Source: Lactarius indigo
Taxonomy: Eukaryota; Basidiomycota; Agaricomycetes; Russulales; Russulaceae
Direction of reading: 5' to 3'
Assembly: GCA_025766275.1 (NCBI GenBank)
Contig: JAFKAC010000001.1
Location: forward strand, 1,240,001-1,304,000
DNA: 64,000 bases
Shown: positions 1-10,700 of the stretch, in pieces
How positions within the stretch are numbered: position 1 is the first letter of the stretch
How the letters are laid out: the number at the start of each line of letters is the position of its first letter
Made by a program: the position numbers and the translations under genes
The notes under the pieces: generated by a model
Seen by the model: the letters and a program-made list of their open reading frames with translations, nothing else
Told to the model about the DNA's origin: nothing
The model's database searches: none

Positions 1-1777
1 AGCAAGTCCTCACCTGTGAATTCCGAGGTCGCGGCAACTTGGGGGTCGGAATGTGTTTGTGCTCCTTGTTGGGTCTCGGGAGTCATGCCTGTGTCGATGT
101 ATAAACACACAACATTAGTATTATTAAACTGATGGCCACTGCGAACTCACCCGTGAATCCCGAGGCAGCGACTTGATGGCGCCTGGAATGTGCGTGTGCC
201 GCTCGTCGATCTTTGGAATTGGTGCCTGCGTCAATGAATTAATGCGCAGGCTTGGTATCATTGGGCTGATAGACGCAGCAAACGTACCTGTGAAACTTGG
301 TGCCGCAGTATGAGGGTACCCTTCAGGGTACACAAATACCACTTGTCGGCCCTCGGAAGCGGTGCCTGCGTTGACGTGTTAATGCACAATGTGAATGTTA
401 TTTGGCCAATAGACACCACGAGCTCACCTTTGAGTCCCGAAACAGTGACAGAACGGCGCACGCCGGAATGCACGTTTGGTACTTGGCGACCCTCGGAATG
501 ACCTTTGGAGTTGGCGTGCATCGCTTTTCGGCCCTCGGTAGTTGCGCCTGCGCTAACGTGTTGGGCTTCAGGGTGCACCTGATAAGTGGTGCGAACTTAC
601 CTTGGCTTCCTGAGACAGTAAGTTGCGGGTACCCTAAGTGTGTGCGTGTCATTCGTTGACCCTCGGAAACGGTGTATGTGTCCGTTTGATACTGGGGCAT
701 ACCTGTGACCTCCGGCCCCGCTGTCTGGCCGTCGTCAGGTTGTATGCCTGCTTTGTGTAAGAGTGAATACGGGTAGTTTAGCAGCAATTCAATATGCATA
801 CTACATACCTGTGGGATCGCCGGAAAGGGCATGTGCACCTGCTTGGGCACGGGGCGGCAACGTTTTGTGGGTCACGGTTGAGGGTGTGCACGCTGGCACG
901 CTGTTGGGTGGCGTATAATGCCAATCGATTTGGCTAGCATCTGTAATGTCAGCGATGTCCCCTGCAGAACTAGCTGGCCAAGAGGGTCTCTAAACAATTG
1001 TGAGTCACAATACCAGTACCCAAAAATAAGAGATACTCACCTCAAACGCCATCTTTGACATCTTGGCCGTCTGCGAGATTCCGACAAAATCGTCGTGTTC
1101 TTCTTCTTCATTTGAGTCAGACCCCGAGACTTTGCTGTCTGGTCCGCTGGAAAAATCAGAGTTGTCGTCCTCAATAAGAATGGACTCCGCTACGTAAGGA
1201 AGCGGTTGAACACTGAGCGAACCCCAACAACTGGTCCAAACATGACACGCACTTCGTCTCAACTTTCTCACGCGATTCGGCGGAACGTCGCCCAGACGAC
1301 TCAGGGTTTCCTCATCCTCTATCAGCTCAAGACGGGGAGGGTGGGCCTGGGTATCTAGGAGTCGTGTTGTTAGGCATAAGGTAAGTGTTCTACTGCCGAG
1401 ACAAACAAACTCACTGCCCGCTTTCACCCGCTTTGCAGGTTTCGGGTTTGGGAAGCCCGCCATTGCACACCGCTGCTCACTATCGGAGGTTGGGCCCTCT
1501 TCAGGAGACAAGGCGTGCTTTCCCAAGGAGACTAGGACGATGTGAGTCACTCTATCGCTTTGACCGAGTACATTAACATATCATCTGACTCTGCCACCAT
1601 CACCTTAGGCTGTGGCCCCTTAACCACCAATCGAGGCAACGTTTGCTGGTGCGCCTCGACTCCTTTCTTCTTCTTCTTCGAGTTCGCAGTGGTGTGCATT
1701 GAGGCGTCACTGGAAGGGGCCACTGGAGCTGTCTCTACAGTGGCATGCTGCCGTCGCGTGTGAGGGGCCATACTCAT
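1..1777 (-). CDS. Unknown multi-exon gene with repeated 25-40-residue modules (partial, continues past base 1)
   Basis: Read on the minus strand. A start region near 1777 encodes a basic, Lys-rich N-terminus (poly-Lys near 1668-1682). The following part is acidic (1041-1354; a run of Glu and Asp residues). Introns supported by GT-AG sites and frame: 1355-1414 (60 nt, GTGAGT donor, CTAAC branch point), 990-1040, 748-808, 548-600, 366-427, 226-287 and 89-150. Exons 809-989, 601-747, 428-547, 288-365, 151-225 and 14-88 stay open in one spliced frame. The last five are phase 1-1 exons of 147, 120, 78, 75 and 75 nt ending in similar motifs such as SxFTG. The junction between the first exon (1547-1777) and the next (about 1415-1530) could not be settled. 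The gene leaves the window with a GTGAGG donor at 1-13. I do not recognise the family. It is either a real gene growing by exon duplication or a gene-derived repeat. Confidence 0.55.
14..427 (-). repeat. Tandem exon+intron repeat, period 137-140 bp
   Basis: Three consecutive units begin at 14, 151 and 288. Each is a 75-78 bp exon plus a 62-bp intron, and the next exon starts at 428. Exon ends (…TTCACAG|GT on the minus strand) and acceptors (…GACGCAG|GC) recur in every unit. The two upstream exons (428-547 and 601-747) look like fused or longer versions; in 601-747 the expected acceptor CAG reads CAT, so the intron is absorbed in frame. Confidence 0.7.
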
Positions 1778-2003
1778 ATGGCGGGATAATGACTAATTGG
1801 GGGGGATAGTAATGGGATATCGAAATGAGCGACTGGGGGTTGGATGGGGAGTTTGTCCAGGTGTGTGCCGCCTGCGTCTTATATTTTTTTTTTAACACGC
1901 TTAGCTTTTTTTTACAGCGTCATCATCTTGTGCTCCAATTGTCGTGTATCCCACTTTTTTTGTTATCGCTGTCCTTTCAAATCATACTGAGTTCTCATTT
2001 TCA
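1778..2003. other. Divergent intergenic spacer between the unknown gene and the Plavaka transposase
   Basis: The spacer has several T-runs (about 1887-1915) and no coding signal of its own. The two neighbouring genes point away from each other, so it may hold both promoters. No clear TATA box was identified. Confidence 0.3.
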
Positions 2004-4999
2004 ATGAGTCCGATCACCTGCGCTGGCTGTAATCGTCAATTCACTCATGCTGGATACTCACTGTCACCTCAGCATGACAGCGCGTGCCAATTGTCGTGCT
2101 ATCTACAATGGCCGTCTGGATCGCACGGGACGGTTTGACTCTCTGGATGTCTCTGGTCCCGAGGACACCAATCCAAGTAAGTGTTTTTGCCGGTTCGATC
2201 ACGCTAGTAGATTGACCTCATTTTTAGACGCTGAGCGAATTCGATCAACAACTTGACCGATGCAGAGACGATGAACCATGCCATATGGATGTCGACACAG
2301 ATAGCAGGGTATCTGACACTAGCACGCCCATTGCAGGAAGAAGCCCCTGGTCAAACTCAACAGGACGGCGCGCCCTTTGTCGAGCTCTTCCCTTTGGGGG
2401 CAGCTGGAGCCCCCATTTCCAATGCAGAGAGTGTCTCAGGCTACCAGGCATTACGGGATGATCTGGGACCAGACAACATTTGGTACCTGTTCCAGTCACA
2501 GCGCGATTGGGAGTTTGCTCGATGGGCAAAGAACCAGGGGGCATCTTCGACTGCGGTGACTGAGTTGCTTGCAATTGATGGTGTAAGTCTATCACAATAC
2601 GACTGTTCTACAGCTAACAATAGGTCGAAATAGGTGGCTGAAAACTTGGGGCTCTCATATCGCAACATACGGGAGCTGAACCGCATCATCGATGAAGAGA
2701 TGCCTGGACGACCGAGGTTCAAGTGTGAGGAGGTCCTGAATTGGTGGGGAATCATATGACTTCTACTTTCGAGAAGTCATTCCCTCCATCCTGTGCGCTC
2801 TTTGGGGACCCAAAATTTTCAAGGCAACTCGTATTTCGCGCCAGAACGTCACTATCAAGACGTGGACCACACTGCGCAAGTATTCAATGAGATGTACACC
2901 GGAAATTGGTGGTGGTCGGTGCAGGTATGTATGGGTAGCATCCCATGCACTTATCGCAGTACTTACATGGTTTTCAGCGATCCCTGGAGTTACGTAGACC
3001 CGGTGCAACAGTTATACCAGTTATCATCTCATCAGACAAGACACAACTTACGCTTTTTCGATCTAAGAGCGCCCTACCCCATATACTTGTCAATTGGCAA
3101 CATCCCTAAAGACATCCGCTGTAAACCAACCCAACATGCACAAGTTCTGATAGGTTACATTCCGACAACTCGACTTGACCATATCAGCAACAAGGCTGCA
3201 CTGCCGCCGTGCGCTTGCTAACCTCTTCCATTCATGCATGCGCAAATGTCTCTCACCAATTGAATCCTATGGCGAGACTGGTATTGCAATGGCCACCGGC
3301 GACAGGATATGGTACCGCTGTCATCCAATTTTTGTGACATTTATTGGTGACTACCCCGAACAAGCACTTGTCGCTTGCACCTATAATGGAAGATGCCCCA
3401 AGTGTATTGTCCCGCGTGCCGAACTCAGGAGACAACACAGTGTTCCCATTGCGCAACCTCTCTGCTGTAGCTAACATATTTTCATTGTCGGATGGTGATC
3501 CGACAATTTTTCATGCAGCATGTCATGAAGCGGGCCTCAAGCCGACATACCATCCATTTTGGGAGCAGTCTCCCATTCACCAATATATTTCTTTCGATCA
3601 CCCCAGATATATTGCATCAGCTTCATCAAGGTGTCCTAAAGCATTTGGTCCGCTGGCTTGCAGGCACTTGGATCTGAGGAGATCGATGCACACTGCAGCC
3701 GCCTACCCCCAAATCACAATGCCTGACACTTTCACAAAGGCGTTACATGGCTTTCGAAGCTCACTGGCCAAGAACATAAAGACGTATCTCAGCATCATTC
3801 TCGGTGTTGTGGTGGACATGCCTCTTCCAGGAAATCAGTCTTCAGCACGCTTCAAGTTGTCCCGCACAGTGCGAGCACTTCTTGATTTCATCTATCTTTC
3901 TCAGTATCATGTACACACCACGGAAAGTCTCAAAGCGATGGATGCCGCACTGTGCCGATTTCACGAAAACAAAGACATTTTTATCGAGCTTGGAGTCTGG
4001 GAACACTTCAATATTCCCAAGCTCCACAGTCTTCTCCATTACACCAGATCTATCTCACTTTTCGGTGCCGCGGATAATTATAACACCGAGCATTCGGAAC
4101 GACTTCACATCGACTTGACCAAGAATGCTTACCATGCAACAAACTTCAAAAACGAGTACAAACAAATGACAACTTGGCTGGAGCGCCAAGAGGCAATGCA
4201 CCAGCACACGGCGTTTATTGAATGGTGCAATGGTAATTCTGTATTACCGTCACCTCCATTGGCATATCCCCGTCCAAATTTGATGCTATATCCTTTCCTG
4301 GCGACCCACCCATCAGAGAAGGGTGTGACTTTTGAAGATCTTTTTGACAGGTATGGGGCTGCCGACTTTCAAGACGCCCTTGCCGACTTCATTGTGCAAC
4401 ACAACGATCCTGGGCTATCCACTGCTGTGGCTTGGAGGCGTGCTGACAACACTCTAATCCCTTTCCGACGCGTTTCTGTATTTTGTAAGGTTAAATTCAC
4501 TAATTGCGATTACTCGGATCCGAGAATAACTGTTGATGTCTTGCACGTCCGACCTGGGGCACGCAACCGTCGCGAAAGCACTAGTATTCCTGGGCGATTT
4601 GACACTGCACTGGTGAAACATGGAAACAGGTTCCGTGTGGTCCAAATCCGGGTTGTGTTCCAGCTACTGAAATCAGCAATACCCTCAATTTTCACTAGTT
4701 CACGCCCTGCCCCCATGCATCTCGCATACGTAGAGTGGTTTTCACCGCCCTCTTCACCAGACGAATCTCATGGAATGTACCGGGTATCAAGGAGTCATCG
4801 CAATGAATGTCGTTTAGCCAGTATCATCCCTCTGGAGGAGGTCTGCCGCAGCGTTCAGCTCTTCCCAGTTTTCGGATCTGTTTTTCCCCAGCAGTGGCAG
4901 GGCTCGACCGTGCTTGAGGAGTGCCGTACATTCTACATCAACCCATTCCTCGACAGACACTTGTACCAAAATTTGAATGTAATTAACGAACGCTTATAG
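2004..4999 (+). pseudogene. Plavaka-type (CACTA-related) DNA transposase, decayed
   Basis: The ATG at 2004 opens a C2H2-like zinc-finger start (ITCAGCNRQFTHAGYS), the usual N-terminus of Plavaka transposases. Introns with good sites: 2177-2227 (GTAAGT…TTTAG), 2583-2633 and 2925-2977. Family blocks follow in order: WEFARWAKNQGASSTAVTELL near 2510, GLSYRNIRELNRIID near 2650, APERHYQDVDHT near 2845, AYPIYLSIGNIPKDIR near 3075, VGDYPEQ near 3350, [17 protein letters not shown] near 3600, VRALLDFIYLSQYHVHTTE near 3870 and DNYNTEHSERLHIDLTK near 4075. These lie in different frames: there are shifts near 2060-2075, 2300-2340, 2740-2800, 3050-3200, 3430 and 3580-3680, so the gene is dead. From about 3690 to the TAG at 4999 a single frame is open. 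The transposase would act in the nucleus on element ends. The terminal inverted repeats were not identified. Confidence 0.85.
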
Positions 5000-5299
5000 T
5001 ACATCAAATGTGTTGTAGTTCCGAAGGGATGTGCACCACCCTGATTTATGTTCGCCCGTCTTCTTTGTCGTGCTTGAAGCCACACCACCAAGGAGATGTG
5101 GGTTCTTGCTTTTCGCCTGCCAACAATCGTCTGATGCTTCTTGGCGATCGTGGTCACATTGTACTTGTATTCGCCCATCTTCTTGATCGTGCCCTTGAAG
5201 CCGCGCTACCAAGTACGGGACCTTGCTCTTTGCCCGCCATCAGTTGTCTGATGTTCGCCGCGATCTTTCTCGGGTTGTAACTCGGAACAGATGTGGTCG
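5000..5299 (-). pseudogene. TOP2: TOP2 fragment, block 4 (past the catalytic region), internally duplicated
   Basis: Read on the minus strand from 5299 down. The sequence continues TOP2 block 3 after removal of element E1 and its target duplication. It encodes a stretch like PSYNPRKIAANIRQLMAGKE, followed by a frame-disturbed version of the family's PWxRGFKGTI segment. Topoisomerase II has such a region after its winged-helix and tower core. The segment is present twice in tandem (about 5049-5167 and 5170-5285, roughly 120 bp each, diverged). It cannot make a functional enzyme. The fragment abuts the end of the Plavaka transposase. Confidence 0.7.
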
Positions 5300-5755
5300 T
5301 GTTACGTTTCCCATGTCTGACCCTTACTATACCGGTTGTGACTATGGCAGTAAGGTAGATTAGTCATGGACTCGAGGTTTACGAAGGAGTTAGGTGTTTA
5401 CGGTGTTTACGGATGACTCGATCCTAGTACAGGTAGTAGTAGTATTAGGATTGTGGTACTTACGCGATACGTTGGACGCTACAATACTGTGACTCATAGC
5501 AGCGCTTGAAAGCCTGCTTTTCTTGTATTTAAGATAGCTGCGGAAGACCAAGACACACCATCTTGGTCTTCTTCAATCGTCACTTCTCTTCTCGACTCCA
5601 TTTCGCCTCTACTCGGTTAGAGGATCGTCTGAAGTTTCAGTGTCTTCGTACATCTGCAAGAACTGCCTTCGTGCCATACGCCTTCAGCGTGACCAGCTAC
5701 GTCATAGTCGCCTACTACTCAGCTCAAGTCAAGCTAACGCCGTGACGGCGTTACA
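5300..5755 (+). repeat. E1 5' LTR
   Basis: 456 bp, starts TG and ends CA. It differs from the 3' LTR at seven sites, all CpG/TpG or CpG/CpA transitions. It contains the TATA-like box TATTTAAG (5526-5533) and an 11-bp inverted repeat around the predicted transcription start. Confidence 0.95.
5526..5571 (+). promoter_or_regulatory. E1 core promoter, start-site hairpin and self-primer
   Basis: TATTTAAG (5526-5533) lies about 34 bp upstream of ATCTTGGTCTT (5560-5570). That motif is the exact reverse complement of the primer-binding site AAGACCAAGAT. GAAGACCAAGA (from 5543) and TCTTGGTCTTC (5561-5571) form an 11-bp stem with a 7-nt loop. By analogy with Tf1 of fission yeast, the first nucleotides of the transcript would fold back and prime reverse transcription; this is an inference. 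Confidence 0.75.
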
Positions 5756-5757
5756 TT

Positions 5758-5768
5758 AAGACCAAGAT
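5758..5768 (+). promoter_or_regulatory. E1 primer-binding site (self-priming)
   Basis: AAGACCAAGAT begins 2 nt after the 5' LTR and is perfectly complementary over 11 nt to the motif at 5560-5570. No match to a tRNA 3' end was needed to explain it. Confidence 0.8.
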
Positions 5769-7748
5769 ATCATTGTGGCGACAGTCAACACGCGCGACCA
5801 GTGGACGAACTTCCGTCCCTACTATCTAGAACGCAGAGGAGATCGCAACGTACCAACCCGATTCTTGGGGGCAGCCCGCTGGAGAGATTGAGGAGACGAA
5901 ACCGGGTATTTCGTGGAATTCAACGGACCTTCAAGATTCCGACCCGTTGAGTTCAATTTTGATCATCTGTGCTGGGTAGAGATTACGTGGAACCCAATAG
6001 ACCACCGCTGGGACGTTATCAGACCAGCGGGAAGACAGTACCAGTGCGACATTGACGCACGAGAACTAAACTCACGAGCAGATTGGGGGCCCATCGACGG
6101 CCAAATACGAGAACACTCAACCGGAGAAGCAGTAAGCGAGGAGACTGAGGAAGAAGAAGAACAGAGTGAGGAAAACCGTCCAGCGAGTGTTGGACCAATC
6201 GAGCAGTATACCATCCAACAAGCTGAGTCCCTGCATATCTCTGAACAACCAGAAGTAATCCACGTACGATCACCCGCAGCAGAAATGGCAACAACAACCA
6301 TGACAGCAGAAGAAATTATGACCGTCAGAGAGCAAGCAGCACGAGAAGCGGCCGAAGTAATTAGGCAAGAATCCCAACGAAACCTTATGCCCATCAACCC
6401 CGAAACAGGACATCGAATGACCGCAGACGACACGGCAATCTTTCGCGCTATCGGACCCGATCAAGGCGACCCCCCATCAGGAGACGGGCCGTGACGGGGG
6501 TTACCACTTGACCCCCCGCCGGGATGGGGTGGTCCTCCAGGAGGAGACTTCCCTCGACGACTGGGAGGAGGCGGAAACCCACCTGACCTCCCACCAGGGG
6601 GACCCCCAGGAGGAGGAGACCCGCCAATCGGAGGAGGAGGCGCGCACGGACACGAAAAACTCACAGGTGAACCTCCCACTATTTTTGATGGAGACCGCAC
6701 CAAGGTGGACTCATTCCTCACGCAATGGCATGTGTATTGGGGGATGAACCTCGACACTCCCGTCATGTGCAACGACTACCGATGATGCCTACTTTTCCTC
6801 TCGTACATCAAGGGGGTGTCCGTCAGCGAATGGGTATTGTCATACCTCAAGTGGCTTAATCGACAAATACAACGGGGAATAGACCAGCATACGCGAGATC
6901 TATGGAATGCAGTAGCAGAAGGGTTCAACCAAAGGTTCGTCAACACCCTTGAACGAGAACAGGCTCAAGCCCTGCTGAGAAAAGGCCTCAAAATGATCGA
7001 TGGAGACATCGACAAATACGTCAACGAGTTTGAAGAAGCGGCCAGGAAAGCAGGCTACCGCCTCAACGACCCCCAAACTATCGATCTATTTATGAAAGGA
7101 CTCCCCAAGAAGTTGTACGAAAAGACGTATGATCTGGATGAGCCAGAGACTTTCGACGAATGGAAGCGGGCGACGCTTCGCCGACAGCGCAACTATATCC
7201 ACATCAGGGCCAGGGTGGATGAATACAAGGACAACAAGCCAAAGAAGACGGGCAACGCTAACTGGAGTGTCCCACAAAACCTCGCTAATCCATGGGCAAT
7301 GGACACCTCCGCTGACCGAACCAGGGCAAGACTAGCCGGATCAGATGAAATCGATTATGGCAAACCGCCATACACCGGCCTACCCCCGTTCCCGCCAAGA
7401 GGAGGTCCCGGAGTTAGAGGACGCGGTAGAGGGGGGATGCGACGAGACCTAAGGACAGTCCTATGCTATAACTGTAACGCACCGGGTCACCTCTCACGAA
7501 ACTGCCCCCATCCACGACAGCCGCGACAGTGGCGACCACAAGAACCTGGACCTTCTACCGTCCGGATGACAGAAACGGATTATTACGCACAAGAGGTGCC
7601 ACCCGCCCAACTACAAGCTGCCTCAACCAGCAAAACAGCAGAGGAGCGGGCCAAGGAGTGGTTTACGGGAGTGGCGAATGCCCCAGACGAAGTAAAGGAC
7701 CTGATACTGCAGGACCTATGGGGGAAAGAGGGTTTTCGGAGCGCCTGA
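5760..7748 (+). pseudogene. E1 gag (capsid/nucleocapsid), three in-frame TGA codons
   Basis: One frame runs from just after the PBS to TGA at 7746-7748, broken by TGA at 5889-5891, 6492-6494 and 6783-6785. All three could derive from CGA by a C-to-T change at a CpG. The N-terminal part (about 5805-6050; FRPYYLERRGDRN, then ETGYFVEF) is similar to E3 Gag in the same place. A Gly/Pro-rich linker (about 6500-6660) follows, then the capsid-like retrotransposon gag domain (about 6660-7190) and one CCHC zinc knuckle, CYNCNAPGHLSRNC (about 7465-7506). No ATG occurs between the predicted transcription start and 6285, so the start codon is unknown. Gag would form the virus-like particle. Confidence 0.85.
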
Positions 7749-10700
7749 ACCCATCGGCCTGGGTGAGGGCTCTAAATTGTAATTCTGTAATCATGACGCG
7801 CTTTCGCTCCCTTCGAATTCCAGTCTCGATTCGCACGAATTACCGAATGGCCGACATTAAAGCATTGGTTGACTCGGGAGCAACCGACAATTTTATACAC
7901 CCGAACTTCGTCAAAAAGTTAGGCATCGGACTCCAGCCCCTGCCACAACCACGAAAAATTTGGAATATAGACAATACGGAGAATAAAGCTGGGTCCATCA
8001 CCCACTTTACCGATCTAGATGTATACGCTAAGGGGTACCACAGAACCATGCGCTTCCTTATAACTGACCTTGGCGAAGAAAACATTGTTCTAGGGTATCC
8101 CTGGCTGGCAACCTATGAACCGACTATTAATTGGCGAGACGCAGTAATACACGAAGAAGTCATGCCGGTCGTAATCAGTACACAGGACAGTCCGAGTTGT
8201 CATACCGTTATTGCAGCCGCGCTCACTAACGATGAGAAGGAAGCAATCATCCTCGATATGGACGAGGAAAACACGTATTTGCGGGCAACTACGTCTACAG
8301 AACTGGCCATCCGTGCCAAAACGGAGGAGGATCCCGTGGAGCTGCCGGCAGTATACAAAACCTTTGAGAGGTTGTTTAGCGAAGAAGCGTCCCAACGATT
8401 CCCCCCGGCTAGGCCCTGGGATCACGCCATAGACTTTAAGCCAGACACCCCTTCCGCAATCGACTGCAAGATATACCCATTAACACAAGAAGAGGAAGGG
8501 AAGTTAAAAGAGTTTTTGGACGAAAAACTCCAACAAGGGTATCTACGACCCTCCATCTCCCCGTACGCATCTTCCTTCTTTTTTGTTAAAAAGAAGGATG
8601 GAAAGCTACGTCCTGTACAGGATTATCAGGTTATCAACTCACACACCATACGCAACCAATACCCACTCCCCCTCATCCAGGATCTCATTTACGACCTCAG
8701 CAATGCCCACATTTACACGAAACTTGACATCCGTTGGGGGTACAACAACGTCCGCATACGAGAAGGAGACCAGGAGAAAGCGGCCTTCAAAACTAAGTTC
8801 GGTCTGTTCGAACCAACCGTCATGTTTTTCGGTCTCACTAACTCACCGGCCACCTTTCAAACGATGATGAACCACATCTACCGTGACACTATTGCCAAAC
8901 ACGAATTGCGGGGTACCATTATCCGAGTTTACATGGACGACATCGGGATCGCCACAAGGGAAGGTTCTACCCTGGCGGATCACATCGCCGCCGTAACTGA
9001 CGTCCTCCGCGTCGCTCAAGACCACGACCTGTATTTCAAGCTCGAAAAGTGCCTGTTTCATCAACCGCAGATGGATTACCTGGGGGTAATCCTTGAAAGG
9101 GGGGTAACACGTATGGATCCGGTAAAAGTTCGCGGCATCAAGGACTGGCCAACGCCGACTAAAGTCAGGGATGTACGCTCCTTCCTGGGTTTTTGCAACT
9201 TTTACCGCCTATTCATCCGCGGTTTCGCAACCCACGCACGACCACTGAACCGGCTAACGAGAAAGGATACGGAATGGCGATGGACAGAAGATGAAGATCG
9301 CGCGTTCAAAACCCTCAAACGCCTCGTTACCAAAGAGCCCGTACTGGCGCACCCCAAACTACAAGACCAATTCGAACTGGAAGTTGACGCGTCAGGATTC
9401 GCAGTAGGTGCTGTACTCCTACAAAAGAAAAATGACGGTCGCAAGCACCCGATAGGATACTACTCGGCCACGCTAAATGAAGCTGAGCGTAACTACGACA
9501 TCTATGACCTGGAGCTCCTAGCCATCGTCAAAGCCCTAAGGCACTGGAGACCCCTGCTCGCAGGATCCCCACACAAAATCAAGATATTTTCGGATCACCT
9601 CAATCTCCAATACTGGAAGACCCCGCAGAAGATCAGTCGACGGGTCGCCCGGGAAGTATTGGAACTGATGGAGTACGATTTTGAGATCCATCATATCAAA
9701 GGGAAGAATAATGGCAGAGCGGACGCCCTATCCAGACGACCAGACTACGACCAGGGAGAGGGAGACAACGAAGGTGTGGTAGTCTTACCTCCCGAAGTAT
9801 TCGTGCGAGCCACTAATACCGCCCGCGCTCTGGAAATACACCCGTTACTGCAAACACCGAGACGACGGCAAGACCCAAAAATTATCCAGACATGGGTCAA
9901 CGCCCACCAACTGAAGAAGATAGAAGGGGAATGGTACAAAGACGGACGGCTGGTGGTTACCGGACCCATGTCCACGTACAGGGCAATAATACACGATCAC
10001 CATGACCCCCCTGTCCACGGACATCCAGGCATCAGTAGAACCCAACGGATCGTAGAGCGACACTACTGGTGGCCAAGGCTTCGCCGAGATGTGTATGAGT
10101 ACGTCACGGGATGCGCTGACTGTCAGCGAAACAAAGTCAACACAAGACCTACGCACACGCCGTTGCACCCCATTACTGCAATAACGGACGCTTCTCCTTT
10201 TCACACCATCGCGCTGGACTTTATTACTAAACTACCGATGTCCCAATCCTATGATAGTGTCCTCACCGTCACAGATCATGACTGTAGCAAGGCATCGATA
10301 TTCATCCCGTGTAACGAAGAAATCACGGCAGAAGAAACAGCCACCCTGTACGTCCTTCACGTATTCAAACGGTTCGGATTGCCGCGTAAAATCATCAGTG
10401 ATCGCGACCCCCGGTTTACATCAAAGTTTACCAAGGAGGTCTGTCGGATTCTGGGCATCAAACAAAATGTCTCCACGGCGTATCACCCACAGACGGATGG
10501 ACAGTCGGAACGGACCAATCAGTGGCTAGAACAGTATCTGCGGTTCTGGGCCAACGAGCGTCAAGATAACTGGGCGACATACCTCCCTATAGCGGAATTC
10601 GCTCATAACAATTGGCCCCATGAGCATACGAAACAATCACCCTTTATGCTGCTTATGGGTTACGACCCGACAGCTGACTGGACGGATAAGCCATCCCCCA

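Noticed and set aside
5913..6494. E1 gag start at 5913
   Set aside because: The codon there is GTG, and similarity to E3 Gag extends upstream to about 5805; treated as internal to gag.
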